Of a stretch of 64,000 nt of DNA, positions 36,107-51,134 are shown piece after piece (within the stretch, counting starts at the first letter, position 1; each line of letters starts with the position of its first letter). This DNA is from Hyphomicrobiales bacterium (GTDB lineage Bacteria > Pseudomonadota > Alphaproteobacteria > Rhizobiales > Rhizobiaceae), in the NCBI GenBank assembly GCA_900467185.1, contig UBPA01000002.1, forward strand, positions 186,001 to 250,000. Direction: 5' to 3'. The notes beneath the pieces are model-generated. The model was given only the letters and a program-made list of their open reading frames with translations. It had not been told where the DNA came from and did not search any database. The translations under genes were made by a program, and so were the position numbers.

Positions 36107-36523
36107 CTACCGTCTGCGAAGTGGCCAGCGCAGGATGCCGGTGGCATAAAGCGGCAGCCAGACGAGCACCGGCTGAAGCGCCAGACGCGGGAGGTGATAG
36201 AGCCAGGGCAGAACGCCCGCATCGATCGCGGTAAGGCCGTCGATGGCGTGCTTGATGTTGGCGGGGTAGACGCAGACGGCATACAGCGCGAGACCGATCG
36301 CCGCCGGCCGCTCGGCGCCGCGCAGCCAGAGGCCGATCGCGCCGAGGATTTCGCAGACACCCGTCAGCGCGATGACCGTTGCCGGATAGGGCACCCAACC
36401 GGGCGTGATCGTCAGGAAGGGCGATGGCCAGGCGAGATGCAGGACACCCGCCGTCGCGTAGAACAGCGAGATCCCGATGCGCAGGCCGGTATGCCGTTCG
36501 TCGCTGCGCGTTGCTTCAAACAT
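36107..36523 (-). CDS. DoxX-like integral membrane protein
   Basis: 138 residues with four predicted helices: ISLFYATAGVLHLAWPSPFL, ATVIALTGVCEILGAIGLWL, AAIGLALYAVCVYPANIKHA and a last one near VLVWLPLYATGIL. The spacing fits the DoxX family of small membrane proteins, a few of which are linked to respiration or thiol stress. Transcribed alone on the minus strand, convergent with the ureohydrolase (8 bp apart). Function unknown. Confidence 0.8.
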   Translation of the reverse strand: MFEATRSDERHTGLRIGISLFYATAGVLHLAWPSPFLTITPGWVPYPATVIALTGVCEILGAIGLWLRGAERPAAIGLALYAVCVYPANIKHAIDGLTAIDAGVLPWLYHLPRLALQPVLVWLPLYATGILRWPLRRR

Positions 36524-36597
36524 GGTGTGTTCATCGTCCTGTGGATGTCTGCAGCTTTATGCCCGTTTTCAAAACGCATGACACCCCGATACGAACA

Positions 36598-36623
36598 CCC
36601 GCCGCTTCAGGGAAAGCGGCGGG
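36598..36623. terminator. Terminator hairpin downstream of the arabinoside operon
   Basis: CCCGCCGCTT (36598-36607), 6-nt loop, AAGCGGCGGG (36614-36623): perfect 10-bp stem, 67 bp past the stop of the last minus-strand operon gene (36690). No T-run, so possibly Rho-assisted. The remainder of 36524-36689 has no gene. Confidence 0.6.
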
Positions 36624-36689
36624 CCTTGACCTCGAAGGCAGGGAGTAGCGCCCCGAGGCCGAGGGAGATAGGGCGGGAGCCAGCCGACT

Positions 36690-38015
36690 CTAAAGGTTGG
36701 CCAGGAGATCGTTGATACGGTTCTCCATGTCCGCCAGCGCGGCATCGACCTCCTTTTGGCCGGTCATCGCGGCGTTCATTTCCTGGCCGATGATGTCCTG
36801 AATCGCGAACTGGCGCTGGACGGTCGAGGGCAGGGCCGTACCGAGCGTGGCGATCGGTGCCACCGTGTCACGGTGCGGCAGAGCCTTGAACGCCGGCGTT
36901 TCGAACACGGCCTTCACGGACGGCAGATGACCGGTGCGCGACCATTCGAAGTCGTTGTCCTTGAAGAACTTCAGAAACTTGCCGATGGCCGCCGTCTCTT
37001 CGGCTGAGCGGTCCTTCTGCGAAATGCCCCAGGCATGGCCGTCGGCATATTGCGCCTTCTTGCCGGGGAAGAGCTGCGGATAGGGATAGACGGCATAGCC
37101 GCCCTTGTTGAGGGCGGTCCCCGCCGTTTGCGACGACGCGTTGTAGTCGCCGATGACCCAGGTGCCGTTGAGATGCACACCCCCTTCGCCGGCGAGAAAG
37201 GCGTTGATGCTGGCGGCGTAGTCCATGTCCTTCGTGGTGTCGCCCTGATCGAAGATCGCCTTGTACATCTCGAGGACCTTCTTGGCCTCGGGCGTGTTCA
37301 GCTTCACCTTCAGCGGATCGGCGAAGAAGTCGGAATCCTGCTGGAACAGGTAGGTGTAGAAATTGCGGGTGTAGAGCGCCGTCTCGTTGGCGAGGTTTTG
37401 GACGAAGTAGGGCTTGCCGGTCTTCTCGCGGAACTGCTTGGCCTGTGCCAGAAGTTCGTCGACGCTGGTCGGCAGTTTCGGCGTGCCATCGGCGTTGACG
37501 AGGTCGGCCTGCTTAAACAGGTCCATGTTGATGTGGTAGAGCATGGTCCAGTTGTCGATGGGCAGGCCATAGATCTGGCCGTCCTTGGTCACGCCGTTGC
37601 GGGCCGCATCGGTGAAGTCATCCGGTTTCACGCCGACGGAGGCAAGAACTTCGTCGAGCGGCATCAGCAGGCCCTTGGACTGGTAGTCCGACAGGGCGGA
37701 GTGGTGGATCGAGACGATGTCGGGCGGATCGCCCGCCGCAAACTGCGCGGTCAGCTGGTCGTAGCCCGGCCACTCCACCGTCGTCACCGAGATATGGATA
37801 TCTGGATTGTCGGCGTTGAACTTGTTGATCATCGAGGTGATGATCCCGCATTCGCCCACGGCCTTTGCCACATCGGTATTGCTGCCGAAATCCGCATCGC
37901 AGGCTCCAAAAAAGCGCTGCAGGCTGAGTTCGGTGGCCGCGAACGACGGCGTCGCCGCCATCACGGCAAGGGCCGAAGCCGCCGCCAGAATAGACGTCCT
38001 CCATACATGCATCAT
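36690..38015 (-). CDS. CUT1 ABC transporter binding protein of the arabinoside operon
   Basis: 441 residues, signal peptide to about 27 (SFA|ATE). Family-1 solute-binding protein: VTTVEWPGYDQLTAQFAAGD, DIVSIHHSALSDYQSKGLL, GLPIDNWTMLYHINMDLF and GGVHLNGTWVIGDYN. Two adjacent ATGs; the first, at 38015, has GGAGGAG 6 nt upstream. Unusually it is the last gene of its operon, after both permeases, rather than first. The upstream GH51 gene makes arabinose-containing oligosaccharides the likely ligand. Confidence 0.92.
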   Translation of the reverse strand: MMHVWRTSILAAASALAVMAATPSFAATELSLQRFFGACDADFGSNTDVAKAVGECGIITSMINKFNADNPDIHISVTTVEWPGYDQLTAQFAAGDPPDIVSIHHSALSDYQSKGLLMPLDEVLASVGVKPDDFTDAARNGVTKDGQIYGLPIDNWTMLYHINMDLFKQADLVNADGTPKLPTSVDELLAQAKQFREKTGKPYFVQNLANETALYTRNFYTYLFQQDSDFFADPLKVKLNTPEAKKVLEMYKAIFDQGDTTKDMDYAASINAFLAGEGGVHLNGTWVIGDYNASSQTAGTALNKGGYAVYPYPQLFPGKKAQYADGHAWGISQKDRSAEETAAIGKFLKFFKDNDFEWSRTGHLPSVKAVFETPAFKALPHRDTVAPIATLGTALPSTVQRQFAIQDIIGQEMNAAMTGQKEVDAALADMENRINDLLANL

Positions 38016-38071
38016 GCGTGTCTCCTCCATGTCATGATTGCGTTCACCGGCCCGTAGGCCGGGCAGTCTCC

Positions 38072-38950
38072 TCACCGCACGGCAGCGCCGGATACGGCGG
38101 TAACGATGTATTTCTGGAAGAACAGGTACAGGATCAGAATCGGCGCGCTGGCGAAGACTGCCTGCGACATGAGAAAGCCGAGGCCCTCGGACTGCGCGAA
38201 GTTCGTCTGCGTCGAGGCGATGCCGACCGTCAGCGTGTACATTTCCTTCTTCGTGCCGGAGATCAGCGGCCAGAAGTAGTCGTTCCAGACGCTGAGGAAG
38301 GTGAAGATGCCGAGCGTCGCCTGTGCCGGCACCGTCAGCGGTAGCAGCACCTTCCAGAAGATCTTGAAGCGGCTGGCATTGTCGAGGAGCGCGGCCTCGT
38401 CCAGCTCCTTGGGAATGGCGCGAAAGTATTGCGTCATCAGGAACACGCCGAAGGGCGCCGAAAGCCAGGGCAGGATCAGCCCCGGATAGGTGTTGTGCAG
38501 CTTCAACCAGGAAAAGAGCTGGTGACGGGCGATCAGAACGGCCTGCTCGGGAATGGCAAGACCGATGAGCACGATCACGAAGAGGACGTTGCGGAAGGGA
38601 AAATTGAGGCGGGCGAAGCCGTAGCCGGCGAGCGAGCAAAGCACCAGCGTGCTGAACGTCACGCCGCCGGACACGATGAGGCTGTTGAGGATCCACCGGA
38701 AGACCGACGAGGTCGTGAGGATGTTGAGATAGTTCTGGAGCGTGTAGGGCGCATGGAACACGGCGTTCATGCTTGCCATCAGCTCCTTGTTGTCCTTCAG
38801 CGACAGAGCGACGACCCAGACCAGCGGCGCCATCATGATCACGGCTGTCGCGATCGTGAGGGCCAGAATGATGCGGTCGCCGGTGCTGCGGCCGACCATG
38901 CCCGAGGGTGCCGCACGCGTCGGCGCGGATGTCGCGGTCATGGTGCTCAT
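38072..38950 (-). CDS. CUT1 ABC transporter permease (MalG type)
   Basis: 292 residues, six helices. EAA loop DEAALLDNASRFKIFWKVLLPLT; FNFPFRNVLF-like segment before it (LNFPFRNVLFVIVLIGLAIPE). Start ATG 38950 overlaps the MalF-type stop by 4 bp. Inner-membrane part of the arabinoside importer. Confidence 0.92.
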   Translation of the reverse strand: MSTMTATSAPTRAAPSGMVGRSTGDRIILALTIATAVIMMAPLVWVVALSLKDNKELMASMNAVFHAPYTLQNYLNILTTSSVFRWILNSLIVSGGVTFSTLVLCSLAGYGFARLNFPFRNVLFVIVLIGLAIPEQAVLIARHQLFSWLKLHNTYPGLILPWLSAPFGVFLMTQYFRAIPKELDEAALLDNASRFKIFWKVLLPLTVPAQATLGIFTFLSVWNDYFWPLISGTKKEMYTLTVGIASTQTNFAQSEGLGFLMSQAVFASAPILILYLFFQKYIVTAVSGAAVR

Positions 38951-39877
38951 GCGTCTTCTCCCCTTCGCCGGGAAACGAGATACTGGATCATCGCGGCCAC
39001 GAGGATCAGCGCGAACAACACCTCGGAGGCCGCGGCGCCGAGCCCCAGATCCCACCGCTTGAAGGCGGCGTCGTAGATGTAGAGGACGAGCGGCGTGGAG
39101 ACGTTGTTGGGCCCGCCATTCGTCATCAGCCGCGCCTGCCCGAAGAGCTGGAACTGCAGCACGATCTGGATGACGAGCACCAGCACGAAGGTGCGCTTGA
39201 TGGACGGGAAGGTGATGGAGCGGAACGTGCGCCAGCGCCCGGCATTGTCGAGCGCGGCAGCCTCGTAGATGTCGCCGGGGATCTGCTGGAGCGCGGAGAG
39301 AAACAGCATCATCGGCAGGCCGATGCACCACCAGATCGTCGCAATCGCGATGGCGATCATGACGAGCTTGGGGTCGGACAGGAAGGCCGGGGCCGTCGCG
39401 CCGAACCAGCCGTAGACGGTGGACAGCAGGCCGAACCCCGGCACGAAGACGATGCGCCAGATCAGCGTGACGATGGTGACGGAGAGGACGGACGAGGCGA
39501 AGAAGATCGTGCGCAGCACCGCTGCCGTGCGCGTCTGCCGGTTGAGCGCCAGCGCCAGCAGCAGGCCGATCAGCGCCAGGGCGGGAACGGTGAGAAGGAC
39601 GAAATAGAAGGTGTTGCCGATGGCCTGCAGGAAGATCCGGTCGTTGAAAAGCCGGGCATAATTGGCCAGCCCGACGAAGCGGCCGGTGGAGAAGGCATCC
39701 GCCTTGTGCAGGCTCATCCACATGCCCCAGAACAGCGGCACGATGAGCAGCAGCACGAAGAAGACGAGATAGGGCGCAACGAAGAGCGCGTTGCGCCAGA
39801 GGGGGGCGTTGACGTTCTGGACCCGTCGCCGGGACGGTGCGGCGGGTTGCGCCGGGGCGGGCCGGGGAAGCGTGAGG

Positions 39878-39885
<8 letters not shown>
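38947..39885 (-). CDS. CUT1 ABC transporter permease (MalF type)
   Basis: 312 residues, six helices after a Pro/Ala-rich N-terminus. EAA loop YEAAALDNAGRWRTFRSITFPSI. Start ATG 39885 lies 8 bp inside the ATPase gene end (39878), so translation is coupled. Partner of the MalG-type permease next to it. Confidence 0.92.
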
Positions 39886-40981
<1,096 letters not shown>

Positions 40982-41090
40982 GCAAGCCTCCTGCCGGTGT
41001 CGTTCAAAACACAGGTCCGCATCCTATCCTCCCGGCGGGGGGCGGGTGACCGCCCGGCCATCCGCCATCCTTGCCGCCATTCCCTATCGC

Positions 41091-41116
41091 CGAACCGGGT
41101 ATCCTCCGCCGGTTCG
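41091..41116. terminator. Hairpin between the arabinofuranosidase and ATPase genes
   Basis: CGAACCGG (41091-41098) pairs with CCGGTTCG (41109-41116). A second short stem, GGCGGG-TGA-CCGCCC, lies at about 41041-41055. Both fall in the 157-bp gap between abfA and the ATPase, and may tune transporter expression; no T-tract. Confidence 0.4.
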
Positions 41117-41138
41117 CATGCTCGACCTTTCGCCCGTC

Positions 41139-42650
41139 TCAGGCCTTCAGCCGGATCATCCGGTAGCTCAGCGGCGCGATGGACGCCGTGAGACGACCGT
41201 CCGCAAACAAGGCGCCTTCACCCTTCACCGGCACGACATTGTCGGGCGCGTCCGCCGTATTGGTGATGCGCAGGTCGGAATGGGCGATGACCTGATCCTC
41301 GACCACCGTCAGGGTGCCGAATTCGAGCAGGCCGACATCGAGATCGAGCGCCTCGCTCAGATGCCGGTTGACGAGGAAGAAGGTGACATGACCCGACGTC
41401 GCGTCGTGCACGGCGGAGACGTCGAGATAGGGAACCGTGCCGATATCCTCGACGGTGTAGGTCGGGCTGTCCACCATCAGCTTCAGCGCCGTGCCACGGC
41501 CATAGACCGAGGCGTAATAGTAGGGATAGAAGATCGTCTGGCGCCAAGCCGGGCCGCCGGGCACGGTCATGATCGGCGCGATGACGTTGACGAGCTGGGC
41601 AAGGCAGGCGATCTTCACCACGTCGGCCCGGTTGATGAACGTATTCAAGATGCAGCCGACCTGCAGCACATCCTCGAAATTGTAGTCGTCTTCCAGCAGC
41701 GGCGGCGCCTCCGGCCAGCCATTGTGGCCTTCGAGGATCGCCTTGTCCCGTTCCTTGGAATGGTACCAGACGTTCCATTCGTCGAAGGAGATGTAGACGT
41801 CCTTCTTGGAGCGCTTCTTCGACTTCACATAGGCGATGACGCCCGCGACCGTGCCGATATAGGTGTCGAGTTCCAGGCTGCGGGCCAGATAGCTCGCCGT
41901 GTCCTTGGCACGGTTTTCGAAGTACATGTGCAGCGAGATGTGATCGACTTCGTTGTAGGTATGCTCCAGCACCGTCGCCTCCCATTGCGGGTAGGTCGGC
42001 ATGTGGGCGTTGGAGGAGCCGCAGACGACGAGTTCGAGCCGGCTGTCGAAGGCGCGCATGGCCTTCGCCGTCTCATGCGCCAGCCGCCCATATTCATCGG
42101 CCGTCTTGTGGCCGATCTGCCAAGGTCCGTCCATCTCGTTGCCGAGGCACCAGAGGCGCACATCGAAGGGCGCTTCGCGGCCATTGGCACGGCGCTTGTC
42201 GCTCCAGGTGCTGCCGCCCTCGTGATTGACGTATTCGAGGAAATTTCGGGCCTCGTCGAGCCCGCGCGAGCCGAGATTGACCGCGAGCATCATCTCGGTG
42301 CCCACCGTCTCGCACCAGTCGGCAAATTCGTGAATGCCGACCTGGTTGCTCTCCGAGGTATGCCAGGCGAGATCGAGGCGAACGGGACGCTCTTCGCGCG
42401 GGCCGATGCCGTCCTCCCAATTGTAGGCGGACACGAAATTGCCGCCGGGATAGCGGACGATCGGTACCTGCAGCTCTCTGACGAGATCGATGACATCCCG
42501 GCGCATGCCGTCGGCGTCGGCTGTCGGGTGGTCCGGCTCATAGATCCCGGTGTAAACGGCGCGACCCAGATGCTCGATGAACGAGCCGTAGAGTCGCGGG
42601 TCGATCTCCGAGATCGTGAATTTGCTATGGGCGATAACCGTCGCCTTCAT
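41139..42650 (-). CDS. abfA: GH51 alpha-N-arabinofuranosidase
   Basis: 503 residues, no signal peptide, hence cytoplasmic. Retaining GH51 enzyme: acid/base E172 in [10 protein letters not shown] and nucleophile E291 in SFDEWNVWY, at the spacing seen in characterised family members. [20 protein letters not shown] near 85-105 is a GH51 hallmark. It removes terminal arabinofuranosyl groups from imported short arabino- or arabinoxylo-oligosaccharides. GGGAGG lies just before the ATG. First structural gene after the ArsR regulator and upstream of the importer, so uptake and hydrolysis are one operon. Confidence 0.95.
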   Translation of the reverse strand: MKATVIAHSKFTISEIDPRLYGSFIEHLGRAVYTGIYEPDHPTADADGMRRDVIDLVRELQVPIVRYPGGNFVSAYNWEDGIGPREERPVRLDLAWHTSESNQVGIHEFADWCETVGTEMMLAVNLGSRGLDEARNFLEYVNHEGGSTWSDKRRANGREAPFDVRLWCLGNEMDGPWQIGHKTADEYGRLAHETAKAMRAFDSRLELVVCGSSNAHMPTYPQWEATVLEHTYNEVDHISLHMYFENRAKDTASYLARSLELDTYIGTVAGVIAYVKSKKRSKKDVYISFDEWNVWYHSKERDKAILEGHNGWPEAPPLLEDDYNFEDVLQVGCILNTFINRADVVKIACLAQLVNVIAPIMTVPGGPAWRQTIFYPYYYASVYGRGTALKLMVDSPTYTVEDIGTVPYLDVSAVHDATSGHVTFFLVNRHLSEALDLDVGLLEFGTLTVVEDQVIAHSDLRITNTADAPDNVVPVKGEGALFADGRLTASIAPLSYRMIRLKA

Positions 42651-42665
42651 GCCGTCCTCCCAAGT

Positions 42666-42696
42666 AAATCATATTTCATGATTTATATCATGATTT
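42666..42696. promoter_or_regulatory. Operator-like repeats in the abfA promoter
   Basis: Perfect inverted repeat AAATCAT-N5-ATGATTT (42666-42684) followed by a second TCATGATTT (42688-42696), exactly 12 bp after the first TCATGATTT (42676-42684). On the minus strand the left arm contains TATGAT (42673 to 42668), a good -10 about 18 bp before the abfA start. AT-rich inverted repeats over promoters are typical of ArsR repressors; the adjacent regulator is the likely binder. Confidence 0.6.
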
Positions 42697-42764
42697 AAGA
42701 TGAATAGAGCGGAGGCAGGGAGAAGCGTCAAGCGGAAAATGTTGTGCAGTGCGATAGCGGCAGT

Positions 42765-43694
42765 CTACGTCCGGGTGCGCAGCCGCAGCAATATATCCTG
42801 ATCGTAATTGCCGAAACCGCGCCCGAAAATGTTGATGCCGCCGGGATGCTTGGCATCGTCGCGCACACCGATCCGCAGGCGGATGGAATGGTGGACGTCC
42901 AGTTTCAGGTCGTCGAGACGGATGTCGGACATCCGCAGGCCATCGACATAAGAGCCCTCGTCATTGACCCGAAAGCTCTTGAGCTTCCCATATTGCGAGC
43001 CCTTCAGTTTCCACCAATCCGGCGTGTAAACCCCTCTTTTATCACCGAAATCTCCGGGAGAGGTCCATGTCCCCACCTCTACGCCATTGACGCCAAGCGT
43101 GATGTCGGAAGGCCAGTCGGCGCTGGTGCCGGGGACCTCGGAGGACAGTTCCAGCACGAATTCCAGCTCGCGGATCTGCGCATTGGCAAGGCGGGCATTG
43201 TTGGGAAACTGGTATTCGACATGGCCGCGCGTGAACCAGATCAGCCCGGTTTTCATGCGGTCGGGATCGAGAAACGTGCTCGGCACATCCAGCAGCCCGA
43301 TGATGCCGTCGACCGAACAGAGCCCGCAGGGTGCCGACACCTCGAAGCTCGTATAAAGGCCGAGCGGCATCGACACATCGATGGCGTCCGGTTCCGTTTC
43401 CTTGATATCGTTCTTCAGAACGATCAGGATCTCATCGTAAAGCGTGTGACAAATCTTCTGGTTTCCCTTACGTGCCTTGATCGTCTCCGTGCGGATCAGC
43501 CCGGCTTCCTGCAGCACCTGAATGTTGATCGACACGCTGGATTGCGGCGATCGGAGGACCTCTGCGATGTCGTTGACATTCATTGGACCCTTGTTTTGCA
43601 ACAGTTTCAGGATCGAAACGCGCGCCGGCGATGCCAGACCTTTCAGCACGGCCTGGTTTTCTTCGGGATCGACGACAAGAAAATTTCGGCTCAC
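42765..43694 (-). CDS. ArsR-family regulator with large C-terminal domain
   Basis: 309 residues from a GTG at 43694 (GGAG 9 nt upstream). Winged helix at about 12-85: LKGLASPARVSILKLLQNKG and VNDIAEVLRSPQSSVSINIQVLQ. The remaining 220 residues are unlike normal ArsR proteins (about 100 residues) and look like a beta-rich sensor with a Cys pair (SAPCGLCSVDG). An ATG at 43730 is possible, but it overlaps the predicted -10 (43735 to 43730), so I reject it. Upstream of abfA on the same strand and divergent from zwf. Probably senses an arabinoside-related ligand and represses the operon. Confidence 0.8.
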   Translation of the reverse strand: MSRNFLVVDPEENQAVLKGLASPARVSILKLLQNKGPMNVNDIAEVLRSPQSSVSINIQVLQEAGLIRTETIKARKGNQKICHTLYDEILIVLKNDIKETEPDAIDVSMPLGLYTSFEVSAPCGLCSVDGIIGLLDVPSTFLDPDRMKTGLIWFTRGHVEYQFPNNARLANAQIRELEFVLELSSEVPGTSADWPSDITLGVNGVEVGTWTSPGDFGDKRGVYTPDWWKLKGSQYGKLKSFRVNDEGSYVDGLRMSDIRLDDLKLDVHHSIRLRIGVRDDAKHPGGINIFGRGFGNYDQDILLRLRTRT

Positions 43695-43729
43695 GATCTG
43701 GCACTCCGAGCTTGGCCTGAGATCGGCCA

Positions 43730-43757
43730 TTCATATCGATAATGCTGATCCAGTCAA
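43730..43757 (-). promoter_or_regulatory. Promoter of the ArsR-family regulator gene
   Basis: On the minus strand TTGACT (43757 to 43752), a 16-nt spacer and TATGAA (43735 to 43730). The predicted transcript would start near 43723, which favours the GTG start at 43694 over ATG 43730. Confidence 0.5.
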
Positions 43758-43877
43758 CAGCCGCATTTGCGCTTGGTGACCGGTGAACCTTGCTTTCCCC
43801 CGCCCTATCTACAGCGAAACTTCTCGCGCGGCCGACGACGATGCCGGCGGGACGATGACCTTCTGAAGGAGACCCGC

Positions 43878-45416
43878 GTGACGACACCGACAGCCCGCGT
43901 GCAGCAGACCGCCGACGCCACCTCGGGCGCAGCCCTCGGCAATCTCGACCCCGCACCGCCCGCGACGCTGGTGATCTTCGGCGCGACCGGCGATCTCACC
44001 CGCCGCCTGCTCGTGCCCGCACTCATCAACATGGAGCGGGAAGGGTTGATCAACCCGACCTCGACCGTGCTCGGCATCGGCAAGGACGCGGGCGATGACG
44101 AGATGCTCAGGACGAGCCTCGAGACCTTCAGTGCCGGGCATTTCGGCGAGGGCGACGCGCAGCGTATCGAGGCCTGGAAGAGCCTGCGGCCAAAACTGCG
44201 CTACCGCGCCGGCGACTTCACGGCAGATCAGATCTACACCGAGATCGCCGCCGAACTCGCGGGCAATGCGGTCTTCTACCTTGCCGTACCGCCGCGCTTC
44301 TTCGGGGATATCGTGGAAAAGCTTGCCGATCACGGGCTGACGACGGAAGCCGACGGCGCTTTTCGGCGCATCGCAATCGAGAAGCCGTTCGGGCACGATG
44401 CGGCATCCGCAAAGGCTCTGAACACGCGCATCCTGTCGCGCGTGGCGGAGACGCAGGTCTACCGGATCGACCATTTCCTCGGCAAGGAAACGGTCCAGAA
44501 CATCATGACGCTGCGGTTCGCCAATATGATGATCGAGAAGCTGTGGAACAGCGACAGCATCGACCATATTCAGATCACGGCGGCGGAAACCGTGGATGTC
44601 GGAACGCGCGGCAGTTTCTACGACGGGACCGGGGCCTTGAGAGACATGGTCCCCAACCACCTCTTCCAGCTTCTTTCCATGGTGGCGATGGAACCGCCGA
44701 TCAGCTTCGACGCCGAGGCCGTGCGGGACGAGAAGGCGAAGGTCTTGCGCGCGATCCGGATCTACGAGCCGGAAGAGGCGGCTGCCAACAGCGTGCGCGG
44801 CGTCTACACGGCCGGAACCATCGGTGACCGGACGATCCCCGCTTACACGGAAACGGCGGATGTGAAGCCCGACAGTACGACGGAGACCTATGTCGCGCTG
44901 AAGCTGATGATCGACACCTGGCGCTGGGCCGGCGTGCCGTTCTACCTGCGCACCGGCAAGGCGCTGACCGTGCGGGATACGGAGGTCATCGTCACGTTCA
45001 AGCCCGTGCCGTTCGCGCAATTTCCACGCCTTCGCAACGCGCACCTGCCGCCGAACCGCATCGTTATCCAGATCCAGCCGGATGAAGGCATCAGCCTTGA
45101 TATGCTCATCAAGCGGCCCGGCATCGGCGTGGCGGTGGAGCCGGCGGTGATGGATTTCCGCTATGCCGGACTGTTCGATATCGGCCGGCTGAACGGGTAC
45201 GAGACTCTGCTCTACGACATCCTGACCGGCGACCAGACGTTGTTCCAGCGGGCGGACGCGGTGGAAGCCGGCTGGCGGGCCGTCCAGCCGTTCCTCGACC
45301 GTTGGGCCGAAGGTGGGTCGCCTGCGCCCTATGTTCCGGGCTCTCTGGGGCCGGACGCGGCGGTGGATCTGCTTGCCCGCGATGGTCTCGCCTGGCACGA
45401 TCTCGTCACCCGTTGA
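43878..45416 (+). CDS. zwf: Glucose-6-phosphate dehydrogenase
   Basis: 512 residues from a GTG at 43878 with GAAGGAGA 7 nt upstream. NADP-binding motif IFGATGDLTRRLL, substrate/catalytic motif YRIDHFLGKETVQN and IEKPFGHD are all present. Oxidises glucose 6-phosphate to 6-phosphogluconolactone, giving NADPH; in rhizobia this feeds the Entner-Doudoroff pathway. Here it stands alone, without pgl and edd as often seen next to zwf, so this may be a second or relocated copy. An N-terminal extension of about 30 residues precedes the Rossmann fold. Confidence 0.95.
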   Translation: MTTPTARVQQTADATSGAALGNLDPAPPATLVIFGATGDLTRRLLVPALINMEREGLINPTSTVLGIGKDAGDDEMLRTSLETFSAGHFGEGDAQRIEAWKSLRPKLRYRAGDFTADQIYTEIAAELAGNAVFYLAVPPRFFGDIVEKLADHGLTTEADGAFRRIAIEKPFGHDAASAKALNTRILSRVAETQVYRIDHFLGKETVQNIMTLRFANMMIEKLWNSDSIDHIQITAAETVDVGTRGSFYDGTGALRDMVPNHLFQLLSMVAMEPPISFDAEAVRDEKAKVLRAIRIYEPEEAAANSVRGVYTAGTIGDRTIPAYTETADVKPDSTTETYVALKLMIDTWRWAGVPFYLRTGKALTVRDTEVIVTFKPVPFAQFPRLRNAHLPPNRIVIQIQPDEGISLDMLIKRPGIGVAVEPAVMDFRYAGLFDIGRLNGYETLLYDILTGDQTLFQRADAVEAGWRAVQPFLDRWAEGGSPAPYVPGSLGPDAAVDLLARDGLAWHDLVTR

Positions 45417-45424
45417 CGCGCGGG

Positions 45425-46414
45425 ATGCGGGCAAGATCGCGGGCCGCGCACTGCCGGGATGGGACGGAAACGTCCCGGCGTCGCAGCCGCACGGCCGTCG
45501 CCGCACTTTGTGTCGCGCTCCTCGCCGCATGCCTGCCACCTGTGCCGGAGGCGGCGGCCCGGACCAAGGAGGATCGGGACGCCGGCTGTCTCTACGAGGG
45601 CGGTGCGGCGTCGCCAGCCCTTTGTATCCGCAAGGAGAGCTTCAACGGCGATCTCTGCCGGGCGATCGAGTATTTCGCGAGACGGTCGGATCTGCCGGCC
45701 GACTATTTCGCGCGGTTGCTCTGGCGCGAAAGCCTGTTCCGGCCGGAGGCCGTCAGCCCCAAGGGTGCGGAGGGTATCGCGCAGTTCATGCCGGGCACGG
45801 CGCGCGAACGCGGTCTTGGCAACACCTTCGACGTCATCCAGTCGCTCGATGCCGCCTCCGCCTACCTGCAGGAGCTTCGCATGCGGTTCGGCAATTTCGG
45901 TCTTGCCGCTGCGGCCTATAATGCGGGGGAGGGCGGGCTGTCGCGCTTTCTCTCGACGGGACGGCTGCCGCTGGAGACCCATGATTACGTCTTCGCCATC
46001 ACCGGGCATCCGGCAGAGACCTGGAAGACCAGCCCGCCCGAGCGTGCCGCCCCGGTGCTCGATCCGGCCAAGCCGTTTCTCGATGCCTGCACGGCACTCG
46101 CAACCAGCCGCATCATCCGCGATCCCGTTCTCGCCGGCTCGGCCGACTGGGCGCCCTGGGGCGTTCAACTGGCCGGGCACTACAATCCCGCCACCGCGAT
46201 GAAGCTGTTCACGCTGGCCGTCGCCCGGCTTCCCGCGCCTTACAATGCCGAGCGGGCCCTCCTCGTCCGCCAGCGCGGGGGCAATTTTGGCTATCGGCCG
46301 CGCTACGCCGCGCGCATCGGGCGCGAAAACCGGCAGCAGGCAGACGCCCTCTGCGCCATCGTGCGGAAAACCGGCGGCGCCTGCGTTGTCTTTCGCAACA
46401 GGCCACCGCGCTGA
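45425..46414 (+). CDS. Lytic transglycosylase (SLT) lipoprotein
   Basis: 329 residues from ATG 45425, 9 bp after the zwf stop. A basic stretch is followed by AVAALCVALLAACLPP, a lipobox-like LAAC. The catalytic SLT domain shows LLWRESLFRPEAVSPKGAEG with the essential Glu, then IAQFMPGTARERGL and AAAYNAGEGGLSRFL. It cleaves peptidoglycan glycan strands to anhydro-muropeptides. The C-terminal 120 residues are of unknown function. The start is uncertain, as the frame is open upstream within zwf. Confidence 0.85.
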   Translation: MRARSRAAHCRDGTETSRRRSRTAVAALCVALLAACLPPVPEAAARTKEDRDAGCLYEGGAASPALCIRKESFNGDLCRAIEYFARRSDLPADYFARLLWRESLFRPEAVSPKGAEGIAQFMPGTARERGLGNTFDVIQSLDAASAYLQELRMRFGNFGLAAAAYNAGEGGLSRFLSTGRLPLETHDYVFAITGHPAETWKTSPPERAAPVLDPAKPFLDACTALATSRIIRDPVLAGSADWAPWGVQLAGHYNPATAMKLFTLAVARLPAPYNAERALLVRQRGGNFGYRPRYAARIGRENRQQADALCAIVRKTGGACVVFRNRPPR

Positions 46415-46436
46415 TCCGTCATCGGCACCAGCGCAA

Positions 46437-46459
46437 AAGGCCCGACACGGTCGGGCCTT
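46437..46459. terminator. Bidirectional intrinsic terminator
   Basis: AAGGCCCGAC (46437-46446), ACG loop, GTCGGGCCTT (46450-46459): perfect 10-bp stem with A-tract on the left, so the minus-strand RNA ends in a T-rich run (TTTT). Lies between the convergent transglycosylase (stop 46414) and kdgD (stop 46481). Confidence 0.85.
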
Positions 46460-46480
46460 CAGACATGCGCGGTGTGGCCG

Positions 46481-51131
<4,651 letters not shown>

Positions 51132-51134
51132 GGC

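Noticed and set aside
43694-43730. ATG 43730 as start of the ArsR-family regulator
   Set aside because: It overlaps the likely -10 (43735 to 43730), has no ribosome site, and a GTG at 43694 has GGAG upstream.
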